Positions 39,439-51,325 of a DNA stretch of 64,000 bases are shown here, piece after piece. The notes beneath the pieces were generated by a model. That model was given only the letters and a program-made list of their open reading frames with translations. It searched no databases and was not told the origin of the DNA. Origin of the DNA: Atherinomorus stipes (Eukaryota > Chordata > Actinopteri > Atheriniformes > Atherinidae); contig JALJCO010007085.1 in assembly GCA_023101725.1 (NCBI GenBank), positions 248,001 to 312,000 on the forward strand. The letters run 5' to 3'. The translations under genes and the position numbers were made by a program. Every line of letters starts with the position of its first letter. The stretch's first letter is position 1.

Positions 39439-39978
39439 TTAGTGGGACGTAGTAGACAATGACCACGCGCCCCCCATCCTCCAAACGGAGAACGCGTAGC
39501 TGAGGCGCTCGTGCGCCACGTAGCTGCAGCTGGACCCTCGCGCGTCCAGCTCGTCACTTTGTAGAACTTGACACAAGAAGTCGATGTACCGGGCTGCCAG
39601 CTTCAGCGTCTGGATTTTGCTGAGTTTGTCCGACGGAAGGGTGGGAATGATCTTACGTAACGACGTGAATGCTTCGTTGAGGGACTGCGTCCGTTGCCGC
39701 TCGCGGATGTTGGCCATGACGCGCTGCGTCTGCAGATCGTCGAAGGAGCGCGCGGGGCTGCTGCTGGCCTCGCTGCCGGTGCTGCCCCCTCCTTCGTCGC
39801 AACTCTTCCGGCATCTCTTCTTCCCGGGGCTCGGACTCACCAAATCTCCCTCCTCCTCTTCGTCGGTGCTCCTCCGCGCTGTCCGTCTCTTCCGCGCGCC
39901 TCTCCGCGGCAGCTGACGCTCGGTCTCCTCCTCGCTGTTGCCAGCGCTGTCCATCGGGGAGGAGTCGTTTTCCCGCAT
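39439..39978 (-). CDS. twist1: Twist-family bHLH transcription factor (Twist1 type), 179 aa
   Basis: Single coding exon. Twist1 binds E-boxes as a dimer and controls mesoderm, neural-crest and skeletal programmes in the nucleus. The N-terminus (1-80) is Ser- and acid-rich with two basic nuclear-localisation-like clusters (ARKRRTARR at 28-36, GKKRCRK at 52-58). The bHLH domain spans about 86-140: basic region [13 protein letters not shown], helix 1 [16 protein letters not shown], helix 2 from [17 protein letters not shown]. The C-terminal Twist (WR) box, [19 protein letters not shown], is at 150-168. The tail [12 protein letters not shown] differs from the MEGAWSMSASH usual in TWIST1/2. Position beside ferd3l and polr1f supports the TWIST1 locus. 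Which teleost duplicate (1a, 1b or twist3) is not settled by the window. Confidence 0.95.
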   Translation of the reverse strand: MRENDSSPMDSAGNSEEETERQLPRRGARKRRTARRSTDEEEEGDLVSPSPGKKRCRKSCDEGGGSTGSEASSSPARSFDDLQTQRVMANIRERQRTQSLNEAFTSLRKIIPTLPSDKLSKIQTLKLAARYIDFLCQVLQSDELDARGSSCSYVAHERLSYAFSVWRMGGAWSLSTTSH

Positions 39979-40099
39979 CGTCTTGTGGAAAACCTTTCCG
40001 TGGCCGCTGTAACCCCTGACCCAAATCCACTGAAGCGGTCACAACATCAACAAACACGATAGTTACTTAAGATTATTGCCCGAACTGGGGTGTGGACTT

Positions 40100-40200
40100 G
40101 GATTACGAAATCTGGTGCGCCACGGAGATGGAGAGGTGTCTGCCAGATTGGGACGACCCGAGCTCTTATAGTGGGGAGCGGGCAGGAAGATTTTGGGGAG
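40100..40200 (-). promoter_or_regulatory. twist1: twist1 core promoter with TATA box
   Basis: On the minus strand CTATAAGAGC (TATAAGA at 40164-40170) lies 186 bp upstream of the twist1 ATG, implying transcription start near 40138 and a 5'UTR of about 160 nt without a visible intron. The region from here through the CDS is CG-rich relative to its surroundings. Confidence 0.6.
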
Positions 40201-42027
40201 CGCTGTGATTGGGTGAGGAGGGTTGTAACATAACACTACAGCAGAAGCAGATTCTTGCTATAATAACGGGAATACACTTTTAGAAATTCAAACTTCTGTA
40301 CATAAAGCTGGGAGAACGTGGGGGCGACAAACTGATAAAACTCTGCAGTCACAATGAGAAGGCCCAAGATATAATTTAATGAATCCAGTTGGTTGCTTTA
40401 AATGAACAATGTTTGTTTTTTGTTGTGTTTTTTCTATTCTTAGATTCTTTGTAGAGTAAACAAAGCAAGTTTAATTCCTTTAAGTTTCATCGTGTCATGT
40501 TCATGTTGGTTTGGCTTTTTATGCTGAAGCTGTAGCTCCAGCAGTTTCTTACATAGCATGAAAGAAATGTGACTTTTCTAATTTTGTTTCCAAATTCCTT
40601 GAATATCTACTCAAATGCTTGCACAAAAACCTTTTCACAATTTTGCAAATGCCGCCATTACTTCATGGAGGTTTTGGTTTTACGCGTCTTTTCTTCTCTC
40701 CTATTGCAAATAAATCAAATAGTCAATACTGAGAATTGACCAAAGTCCCCCTACACACACAGCTGAGGGCCTTTAGTCTCTGTGCAGGTTTAGACGCCTG
40801 AGATGGAGCTGTGGTGGTGAAAAACATCAAATCTACTGAAACACAGGAGGTTGTCCCAGCAGGAGGTCGCTGCTCGTATAAGCAGATCAAGGTGTTTATT
40901 TTCCCGTCAGCGGCCCCGCGTAGAGGTATGCACTTAAATGGCTCTGACTCCCCGCAGGGCTCCCGGCACCGCGGCTCGGGTTTAAAGGACGATCCGTCCC
41001 AGGGAGCTCTCAGGGCGGACCCGAGCGCACAGCGGGGTCGCTGAAGGCGTGTATAAGGCTAGTGCACAATGCAAATATTGGGGAGGGGGCGCTAAAGATG
41101 GACTAAAAGAGCAACCACCTATGACCACCCCAGTTCTGGGATCTTGGTTTCACAGCCGAGCACAAATACTTGCACATCAAGCAGGAATTAGAACAACTTT
41201 TGGAGGTGGTCTTCGTGGGAAAAAACGCCACAAAAACCCTTCTCTAATAAAATGGCAGAGTTAGGCCTTTAATCACTTGTTATTAGGATGCACTGCCACG
41301 GGCGCCTTTTGGACCCAGATCTCCTTGCTCTGACCTAAATCCTGAAGCTCAAAACTGGGAGAGAAGTCTGGAAGTCAATTTGCATGACCCATCTCCATAA
41401 TCTCTCTCATTCAATTTACACCTCAGTGTTAAAGATGATCTCTCAGTCAAACCCTGAGAATCACAGATTTGTGATTCAGAAAATGTTTTTGCTGATAAGA
41501 CCCACGAGGTTAAATAAGCCAGCCTTAATTTCGTTTGGAGGAAAACCTGAAGATAACCTTGTTTCCTCACCTGTCCCGTGACTCCAGGTGAGGCCTGCGT
41601 AGCTCTCCGAGGTGCTGAAACACACTGCAGCAAATCAACCTCCGTCATTCAGTTTTCTCCCATCTATTTGGTCAGACGCGCCGAATTTGATTTCTTTTTG
41701 GTACTTTATTAGCTTAAGAAACACAACCGGAAACTTAGCCAATACCTTTATTTTTTAAGCCATATATATTACCGTATTTAAGGGTAGTGCCCTTAACTTT
41801 CATGATGATTCAGGCCAAAATAATTAAATAAAATAATATGATGGTTTCACTGGTGTAACTAAAAGAAAAGAAAATCAAATGTTATCTGGATGCTGTGGAC
41901 TTAAAGTTTGCTGCCTTATTATATTTTAAAGGTATGTTAAAGTTCTGATAAATAGGCTAGACATCTAAAAGCAATTCACCTGTTCATGTAAATGTCCACT
42001 GAATAAAGTTAATACTGAACTTCTGTC
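40200..42027. other. twist1-ferd3l intergenic interval (short, with a CG-rich island)
   Basis: 1.8 kb between the twist1 promoter and the ferd3l stop. Most is AT-rich, but 40890-41060 is CG-rich with GCGGCCCCGCG and CACCGCGGCTCGGG. It is followed by GTATAAGG (41051-41058) and the octamer-type ATGCAAAT (41069-41076). An open frame across it (40811-41044) resembles no protein I know. A shared regulatory element or an unannotated transcript start is possible. Confidence 0.45.
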
Positions 42028-42510
42028 TCAGGTGTTTTCCAGCAGGTCCGTCATGAAGGAGATGTAGACGATGGCCAGGCGAAGCGTTTCAATACGAGAC
42101 AACCTTTTCTCATAGGCGAATGTGGGAACTTTTCTTCTCAGTTCATCAAACGCCTCGTTCAGGCTAAACATCCTCTTTCTCTCCCGCACATTGGCCGCCT
42201 GTCGCTGGACCATGGTAATGATCCTCCTCCGCTTGGATTTGGTATGCGCGTGGCTCCCTTGGCTGTAATACCTTGGCGAGTTCTTCACCAGATGCTCGGA
42301 GCGGAGATGCGCAGTGAGCAATCCGTCCTGTAGCTCTCGGCTCCAAGAAGGGTCGTTTATCAGCGTCTGGTTGTTTGGGCAGGATCTGGCCTCTTCACTC
42401 TGCTGTATTTCCCCTAAAGCGTACTTTTGCGGGAACTCCATCAGGTTCATGTCACTGACAAAACTAATCAACGTGGACTCCTGTAACTGCCCTTGCGCCT
42501 CCATTGTCAA
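42028..42510 (-). CDS. ferd3l: Fer3-like bHLH transcription factor, 160 aa
   Basis: Single-exon gene. Ferd3l (Nato3/N-twist) is a class II bHLH factor; in amniotes it acts in floor-plate and ventral midbrain development. The basic region is [20 protein letters not shown] (about 94-113), then helix 1 [17 protein letters not shown], loop AYEKRLSR, and helix 2 [19 protein letters not shown] (140-158). The chain stops two residues later, shorter than the human tail. The [27 protein letters not shown] signature distinguishes it from Twist, Hand and Scx. The first 90 residues are poorly conserved and lack the long acidic run of mammalian FERD3L. The start used is the first ATG (MTMEAQ); Met3 is an alternative. 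Confidence 0.95.
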   Translation of the reverse strand: MTMEAQGQLQESTLISFVSDMNLMEFPQKYALGEIQQSEEARSCPNNQTLINDPSWSRELQDGLLTAHLRSEHLVKNSPRYYSQGSHAHTKSKRRRIITMVQRQAANVRERKRMFSLNEAFDELRRKVPTFAYEKRLSRIETLRLAIVYISFMTDLLENT

Positions 42511-45500
42511 GTCCTGCAGCTACAGGTGCGTAAAGATGTCACTTTTGCAGGTCCGACATTCAGCCAGGTGGAAGAAAGTGACGCCAAAACCGGTTAGCAC
42601 ACAGAAAGACCAAAGACAGAGGAGCATCACAACAAATGCACCCAACTTTCTCCAAATCCGGCCTGTGCGCAACAGGGTTAGATCCTATTTGGCTCAAGTC
42701 CTAGGGCCTTTCCTGCTGTTTTAATAAGTCGCCAACGCCACCTCACAGCGCGACATCTTTCATGTCTCCTCTGGCTCTAAATTGAGTCCATTTCTGCCGT
42801 TAGTGGGACAGTGAGTGGGTTTAGTGAGGCTTAAAAAGACCGAGAGGAAGCTGGAGGGCCCCGCCAATTGATGCGCTGTCCTCCTGAAAGTCCTTAATGA
42901 GCTTCTGAAGAACGGAGGCTCTTGACAGAAGGTCATACAGTCTTATTTGCACTCTCCCTTCGGCCTCAGAGGCTAAATAATGACACTTTTAACACTTAAA
43001 CCAGCCAGGAGAAGACCAAATAGAACATTCTCTAACAGTTACTACACACCACAAGCTATTCTGTTGCAAATCAAAGCAAATAACTGTCCGTTCCCATGGC
43101 AGGACAGTGTACACACGGCAGGCTCTGCAGAGAGAGCAGTGGTGTAACTGTGGGCTTTAATGCCTGGTCACTGCAGTTAGAATATGTTAGGGTGGTTTTC
43201 CCCCATGTTCATGTTTCACACTGAATAGATCATTTTGGGCAGCAGAGACATTTGGCTGCCTCAGTTGAAGGGTTTTCTGCATATTATATTAACTACCACA
43301 GATTGCAGTTTCTTTTCAGAAGTGTAAAGGCTCATCATCTTATGTTTGCTTATATCCACTTACTGTGCTTTTCAGTTATGAGATTGCCTTTACATCATGG
43401 TGTGTTACTCCTGCATTCGAGCATTGATTTTGTATGATTCCAGTTGGACGAGTTTTCATGTGTTTTGAAAAGTTTTGGTCAGACAAACACAATATTCTAT
43501 TTTTTTTCCTAAATATCATGCTTGTTGTGTCTTTGTCGATGCATCCTTTGTTGGTTGAGTGTGAAGGGTACAGTAGAATAAACATGTTTGTGGACAACCA
43601 GCTCCATCATGAGCGTAATACACACTTGTACTTGCTGAGGATTTCATTAGGGGTACATCAGAGACAGTTACAAAATTTGTAGGGTGTAAACAAAATGATA
43701 AACATGGAAACAATAGAGGGGGCCAGTATTTGGTTACCATGGCAGAATTGTTGCACACTATGTCTTGACTTTGTATCTTTTTGTCATTTTACTGCTGTCA
43801 ACCATAAAACCTTCCATCCAGTCAAATAGGACCCTACACTGCCCTTCCCAGCTACTTTTACATTTCAGCTTATAAATGTGCAGCAGTAATTTCTAGGATG
43901 TGCACAAATGACACTCTAAAAAAACTGTGTTGTATATACAATATACAACTGTAACAATCACATCATTGTCTTCTCAGCCTAAACTTCTCCTGAAGTTATT
44001 AAGACAACTTACACTGTTGTTGTGACAGTAAATAGATTGTGCAACATTGTCTCCTGATCTATAAACAGGTTGGTTGAAAGTTTGTCTAAATGTATTTGTC
44101 TAAGTAGTGATCTGTGCTGTTTTATGTTTAAATGACCTAGTTCTGCATCTTTTCCACATTCCAAGTTTGTACCTGCCACAGCATCAGGAAGACGTTTCCT
44201 CTTTTACGCATGCATTTTGACTTTTCACATCAAAATAAGCCACAATAAACGTCACTATCACAGTGATAAATCTACAGAAGCTCATAGGCTGTGCTCCTGT
44301 TTGAGTGAGCAGGCCTCCATACCACTTCCATCAAAAACATGCCAACAGCTCTTTATATTTTTCAGTTTTGAAGCATCTTTTTGCATTTTTGTGTGATTAT
44401 TCCATGTAAACAAGTGTGAATATATGAGTGTCTGTCTTGTATACACACTCCAACCTAAGTTCTCCATCTCCCTCCAGCTTCTTCCTCTCGCTCTCTGTTT
44501 TCCTGGCAGGCAGATAAACATGATGGGACATTCCGCCGGTTGTCGTGGAAACGCTGAGAAAGCACAGCTGGGCGGGAGAATATGAGGTAATCTCACCCTG
44601 GGGCTACTTGGTAAATATTGGTCTTAAATAAGGAGTAAAACCCCAAAAGAGGCACACAAACACACTCAAAGCAACACACACACACCTACAGGGGTTTATC
44701 CCAGTTTTAGTCAGGACAGACCATCACACAGACATTCATAATGGCTCATTTCCTGCCGTGGTCTCTTATTACTGGTTACACAGAGTGAAATTAATGATAG
44801 TTTGTGATGTGACCAAGTGTTTGTGGAAGTAAACAGTGGAAGTTTAAAGGATATGAACTCAGTGTGAAACTGAATCGTTGCTGTAAAGACTAGACATGGA
44901 ATTCCTTTACTGCAGGACAATATGCAAACGTGCTGATGGTAACAATGCACATAAAACAGCGTGAAAGTTGAAAACCGTTTGCATCAAAAGTGGACATATT
45001 GGTGAGGAATCTGTGCATTCAGAATAATATCTAACTGCAGCTTAGCAGTCTAGTTGATCATCTTTTGCACAGAAGAAGAAACATCTCAATACCAAATCTC
45101 TGTTTGATATTCAACTGATGAATAAAACACCACAATAAATGTGAGCAGGCAGCCTGGAAAGAGCACAGTCTGTGGGTTGGGAAATATCTCAGCATAAATC
45201 ATTGATATTACACAACTGAGGCTGAGGGGGAAAAAAAGTTTTTTGACATGTCAGCATTGAGTTTTTACACCAAAGTAGTTGTTGTTTTTAAATATAGAGA
45301 TCACCAGTGAACAGCATGCGTCCAGTTCGCTGCTGCAGAGCAGTCAGAGCTGTTCTCACCGTGTAAATCTGTCTTCCTCCTCTGGCTCCTTCCTCAGTGT
45401 GCTGTCACAGCACGGCCAAATCTCTCCAACCACCTCTACCGTAAATCTGACACAAAACACTCCTCTCTGCTTCTCTTCTCTTTCTTTCTTTTTGCTTGAT

Positions 45501-47295
45501 GCTGTATCCTTCCCCGTCTCTTTCTTACTGAAACAGTATTTTCATCGCTCCCCCCACACGACCTTCTCACCATATGTTTTCTTTGCTTTGCAAATTATGA
45601 AAGCAAAGCCACTCGTTCTGTTTGTCTGACAGAGAAGGAAAGTGGATGTTCCTGCGTGCTGATTGCATACAAGGATTAAAAAAGCATCATACGAGCAGCA
45701 TCACTTGTGAACGACTTGTCATGTAACTAAGGCCGATTTGAATCTGGAACTTTGAGATGGAGGGAGTCGAAGGGAGACGGGGGGAGTAAAGAAGATGTGT
45801 TTAACTCCTGACCTATCAGCCTCTCCTTCATTGTGTCACTCTGACTCTCTCCCTTTTCTTCTACCTCTGTCTGCAGCTGAAGCTGACTCACTGGTTCAGT
45901 TGTCCCGCCCCCGACTACATTTCTCCCTCTGATTGGTGGAGCACTTTTGCCAGCAGCCAGTTATGGGGTGTTTACACAGCTGGGTGGCCATGTGAAAGAT
46001 AGGGCTCAAGACTTGGACAAACTCCAATACCACATCATATATCTTCTTAGCCAACACCCCCCCCCCCCCCCCCATCACCCCCAAATACACCCTCCCATTC
46101 GGCAAAAACCGCTGCATGCCTTTACCTCTTCCTTTCTAAATTACCGTCTTTCTTTTAATCCAGGCTTGCTGAAAATGTCACCACGTGGCTCTTTTACTCA
46201 CCCTCAACCATGTCAGCACCATGCTGCCCCTCCCCAACACACACACATCCACACACACACACCACCCTTATCTGTCTGAGCCCTGTTTATTTTTTAAGAG
46301 GGCCTGCCACTCCTCACTGTGTGCTTTCAGGGTGCCATATTTCACTTGAGACTCATATTCTCAACTTCCTTGATGACTGATGTCACATTAAAAAGAGATT
46401 GATGATAGTGATGATAAATTAAGTATTGCCTGCCTAATTTGGACTGTATATCCATATTGCATGTAAGTGATTATCTGTTAATTCTGTGGGTTTTTTTCGT
46501 CTTTGCAGTGAAAACACTGATGTAAAGAGGATTTGCACAATTTTTCCACAAAGATAAGCTTCTTTTCTCCACTCGAGGCAGTGCCGGTGGTGCTGAAAAA
46601 CTAACGAGCTGTAAAATATGATGAAAACCAAAAAGAAACTCCAGCAACTCTCACACAAAGAGCTGAATGTTTACCTTCCTGGCTGGATTTCTGATTCCTG
46701 ATACTTCCCTTGAAACTGATTACCAGCCACAACAGCGTGGATGGTATAGTTTTCATCTTGTGAGATTCTGGAGACATTAGTGCAGTGGCAACGAACAAGA
46801 AAGGCAGTACAAGCTGTTTATGTGTGGTGATTTCTGTGGACAATCATCTAACAATAATTCCAAATTCATTTTTTGTCCACCACATCCCTTCCTCTTTCCT
46901 GCATGCTGACAATCAGACCCACAACTACTCTTTTAACAGCGTTATTTCATAAGTACTGATCGTCATATTTTGTTGTGATAAAAGTGCACAATAAAATCAA
47001 ATTTTGTTTAGGCCAGAGTAACCAAAAATGTGCTTTACTTTGATAGCTCGAGGTCTTAAAGACTTGTTTTAGTTATACATACAATGAAGTGCTTTCATGA
47101 AGATAGAATTCCAGTCGAGTCAGTTTGAAATGGGTGTTGCAGACTCAGACCATGGAGCTGATAAATCATCGTAGACTGGGCTCTATGAGACAGCTTACAT
47201 CCTCTCTGGCTTCTGTTTTTCCATACAAAGGATATTAAAGAAGCGAAACTTTCTGAAAATCAGATTTGCTTTATGGTGCAAAATTACTGATTAAT
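42511..47295. other. ferd3l upstream region, gene-free
   Basis: About 4.8 kb with no gene. RFX X-box-like motifs occur at 43733-43746 (GTTACCATGGCAGA) and 44539-44552 (GTTGTCGTGGAAAC). A 17-C tract lies at 46057-46073. The ferd3l promoter must lie just above 42510, but no clear TATA box was identified. Confidence 0.55.
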
Positions 47296-47299
47296 AATA

Positions 47300-48285
47300 T
47301 ATGGATGAGCGATACAGACATTTTCCCTGTTGATATGATACCAGTTTATGGTACTTTTTCATCAATACCGATATCGATACAGATACTTTTGGTCTCTTAA
47401 AAGAAAACCACATGATTGTACAGTTTGCTTTAATGTCTTGAATGCGAGGGCAATGTCAAATATAAGAAAAACTTGGGAACATAAGTACAGGACAGAAATG
47501 CTTTTAAAACAATGATTATTTTGATGAAAAAATGAAACAAAAATAAGGTTAAAAACTTCTTTTAATTATCAAATAACTTAAGTACAGGTTAATATTATTG
47601 AAATGTATTCAGTGGAAAATGTTCAAATATAAAATTTAACAGTAATATTATAAATTTACCAAACATAATATGCAATAACCTGCATTAAAGCACTGAACGA
47701 TACCAAAATATCATCATCATCACAAACAGTAGCAGCATCATCATGATAGGCTACCACCATCATGTGATACAGAAGCTAGAATCTGGCTGCTTTCACACAT
47801 AATTTCATTGCCTAAAACTCTTGGAAGTTTTAAGCAGAAATAAATTTCAACTCCTAAAGGCTGATACCGATAACACACATACATACCTAACTATACCAAA
47901 TCAAAAATTCCAACTGCGTGGGGTAATTTGAGTCTAAAATAAGGTAGGGAAAGAGGTTTGGAAGCAGTTTGGGGTCTCCCCTGTGAAGCAGCAGCTTTCT
48001 TTCCCCAATCGCAATATCTCAGCATGAAAAGCATAAAGTGGGATTTTCAACTTCTGCATGTCCGATCTTAAAAATTCCAACTTTATGGGACATAAGTTAT
48101 CGGGGTATGTCCTCACGATATCGGACTTATTGGAATGACGTCATAATTTCCTGTTATTGGCCCGATAATTATCGACCCGATAATTATCGTGCATCCCTAA
48201 TCGCAATACTCAAAAAAGTATTGATTTCCATATTTTTTCTTGCTGGTATCGAAGCTTCGACTCCAGGGTATTGATGTGTCCATCC
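47300..48285. mobile_element. Nested hAT-type repeats (degraded)
   Basis: The left part GATGAGCGATACAG...ATACCGATATCGATAC and the right part GGTATTGATGTGTCCATCCCTA resemble the GGGATGGGCGATACC termini of a widespread fish hAT repeat. Inside, CCCGATAATTATCG (twice, 48163-48189) followed by TGCATCCCTAATC looks like the end of a second, related element. No clean target-site duplication was found, so limits are approximate. Confidence 0.5.
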
Positions 48286-50582
48286 CTAGAATGATGACAG
48301 CTTGCACCAAAAACACAGGTCATAGACTCCCATTTATAAATTGTGAACTTCTCTAATAAAATCCATAGTAATGTTTTCACATAGCTCCTTCTTTCACAGA
48401 ATACATTTACTCCTGTTCGGTTTGCTGATGATCCAAATATTTATTTAAGTTGACATTAAATAGATACAAGAGGGCTAATATCTATTTATACTTTAAAGGA
48501 TTTCAAGAAACTCTCCTGCTCCACCCTGCTGCCTCAAGATGGTCACACTGGCTCCAGAAAGAGAAAAATGCTGTCGGCCAAATGCCAAACTCAGGGCTTT
48601 AAAATGGTTTTCTGCAAACCAGTGGGTGACGTCATGGTGCTATGTCCATCTTTTATATACAGTTTATGGTTTTGCAGGAAACTACAGCACTCTGCAAAGT
48701 AATACTATAAAATAAAGTATCAGACAAATGTCTTGGGTGTGGAGTCCAGAAAATGGAAGTGGATTTCTCTAATTTTGAACACACAGGCAGCAAATCAGCT
48801 GCAGATTTACAGGCTGAAAACAAAAGTGAAACAACCAAATCAGCCAGACCATTTCTTTGTTATTTCAGATTTTACTTGCAGGTGCATGATGCACCTGTGG
48901 CACTAACTCATATACTTGTCGCCATAACTTCATTTTTTGAGCACCTTGGCAAACACGTCTTAGTGCAGGCTCCTAAAAATGAAAAGAAGTAAGTTTATTA
49001 TGAACTCTCAGAGTGGGAACATGTGAAAGTTCAAGATCTTTGTGCCATTCTTTATATGCTGAGGATATTTCTTCTAGTCTTTGCTCATTAACATTAGTCT
49101 TGCTGAAGAGTGAGTGGTTTGCTCATTCAAAACGTTTCTTTCATCTTCATGTCAATGACTTTATAAGCGCTTTTCCAGAAATCTGCTGTAATGTACACAT
49201 CATCAGCAGCGGCATCGACCACCCACGTCTCTTTTCATCTCTCTGTTTTGCCTGCATAGAGCACCTTCAGCTCTGCCCAAGGTTTGACAAGGTCGTCATA
49301 AAAATATGATAATAAAATATTTAGATGTGTCCTGGGTATTGTCCTGCAAAGTTACATGACTAAATGTGAGATCATTTTTTCCAGACCAAGATTTTCTTTT
49401 CTTTTTTCCCCCTCCCTGTTGGCTTATTTATTTTTCTGTGGTTTTGGGAGGTTGTGGCTGCAGGTCTGATGACATACTGTGTGTGTTCCTCTCTGTACGC
49501 CTTCCCTCATACTGCTCTTAACTTTCATGCTTTGCTTTTGATTTATTTGCAAAAGGTACAGGGAGTGATAAAAATACACATTATTTATTTTTTTTTTTTT
49601 TTACAATGAGTTGTTACTCAATAAATTATTGTGTTTGGTTAGGCTCTTTGTGTGCACTCATCTGATTTGGCCCCACTATTTCAATATTAGCTCTGTCTCT
49701 GCAGATGATGTTGTGATAAAACTATTAAGATTAAAAGAATAACCACTAAGGTTTTTTACCTTTTGTCCTTTCTTTGCTGATATTTCCTCATTGTTTTAGG
49801 TGTAGGAGTTACAGTTTGGTCTGAACACTGTCTAGACGCACTATGAGCCTCCCATTACGTCCTGATTATACTGAGCCCTATTAATCTTAATGGACTTTCT
49901 GTCCAGGGCAGACACACACAAACACACACACGCAAGCAGTCATACACATTTCACATGGATGTTACTTTGACCCTTGCCACTAATTTAAACATTTTTGCAG
50001 ACCAATTGCACCCCTGAAATAGTAACAATACTCCCTACAGTAGCAGTCTCCCCCGGCAGGACAATAGTGGGCCCCACAGAACTGCTTGGAAAGAGCTCAA
50101 AGATTACAACTAGGAGTTTGAGGCATTCACTCAGTCTCCACACTCCCCAGATCCCCAATCCACAAAGACCCCACCCCACAACCCACAGGGCCCAAAGGAT
50201 CTACTGCCAATGTCCTGGTACTACACAATCCAGGGCACCCTCATGTTCTGAGTCCACACCCTGAGCTCTTCTGGACATGCTCATATTAGATAAATGACCA
50301 TAATTTCACGACTGGTCTATAATGACATAATTAAAATAGTTTTGCTTAGTTATGAAATTGGAAACATGAACATAATCAAAGGAAAACATGATTAAGAGGG
50401 AACAAGTGCATAAAAAGCAGTATCAGTGGCATACAAAGGAAAAAAATATGAATTGAAATAGAAAAATAATTTCAGGAGTGACTATTGCAACTGTTACAGT
50501 AGAGATATAACATTAAGATTTTTTTCTAAACTGATTTATTAAAGATGTAGAGAGGTCGCCCTATGGGGTCAATTTTATCTCG
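48286..50582. other. Intergenic, gene-free
   Basis: Includes a perfect palindrome with two CACCTG/CAGGTG E-boxes (48879-48897), a T-rich run near 49588 and C/A-rich sequence near 49910-49930. No open frame resembles a protein family. Confidence 0.55.
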
Positions 50583-51102
50583 TTAAAGGCATGTGCCACC
50601 TCTGGGTGAAATTGAGCCCCCCCCTCCGCAATCCCCTGAGTTGGACAAGTGGGCAGAAGCGTTTTCTAACCGACCCAGTCATTCTCTGAATCTCGCATGC
50701 GCAGCAACCCTGTTTACGGAAGTTGGGGATGCTGCGCATGCGTGCTGCCTTTGCTACTATCCGCGGTGCTTTGCCTTTGTACTTCCGCGGCATATAGTTC
50801 TCCCATTGAATGCCGCCTAGTCAGTCCTTTGATGTGAAATCGGTTTCTCGTTTGTACTCAATCAGAATGTGTGGATCACAAAATGTAATTGGAAAAAAAT
50901 TTGAGTTAATTAGTTCACTTTCGCCAAGTGATGCTATTTGAAGCCACCCGATTACAGCAACTACGCTAAGCTAAGCTAAAGTCAGTGCTGTGAGATTCAG
51001 AGAATGACTGGGTCGGTTAGAAAACGCTTCTGCCCACTTGTCCAACTCAGTGGACTGTGGGAGAGAGGCTCAATTTCACCCAGAGGTGGCATATGCCTTT
51101 AA
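50583..51102. mobile_element. TTAA-flanked MITE with long inverted repeats (Kolobok/T2-like)
   Basis: Flanked by TTAA at 50583-50586 and 51099-51102. The ends are long imperfect inverted repeats of about 110-130 bp: AGGCATGTGCCACCTCTGG at the left pairs with the complement of AGGCATATGCCACCTCTGG at the right, and further inside GAGTTGGACAAGTGGGCAG and CGACCCAGTCATTCTCTG recur in inverse. TTAAAGG ends are known from T2/Kolobok-type elements. PiggyBac also duplicates TTAA but normally starts CCC. The interior has no transposase. Confidence 0.75.
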
Positions 51103-51159
51103 TGATCATTTATTATGCTAATCAGACATAGTGCTGATCTTGAAAGCAACCAAGTATAT

Positions 51160-51325
51160 GTGGCAAGACGATAGGAGGGGTTGGAATTCCAGTCTCCTGG
51201 GTCTCCTGGGCAAGAGTCATGCACGCTGACCATTCAGCCTAAGGGACATTGTGACCAAATAGCCAGGGCACACGATCCCTGTGGGGCTCAGTGACAGGAC
51301 ACTTAACTGTAACACATACTTTTCC
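51160..51325 (-). repeat. tRNA-derived SINE-like repeat, copy 1
   Basis: On the minus strand TTAGGCTGAATGGTCAGC and GTGCATGACTCTTGCCCAGG match copies at 54955-55125 and 55285-55450, as does the flanking GTGACAGGACACTTAACTG. The B-box equivalent is mutated here. It is the most diverged of the three copies. Confidence 0.6.

Noticed and set aside
39584..40062. Other open frames across the twist1 exon (plus 39584-39916, plus 39694-40062, minus 39653-40057)
   Set aside because: Shadows of the GC-rich twist1 coding sequence; the real frame carries the bHLH and WR box.
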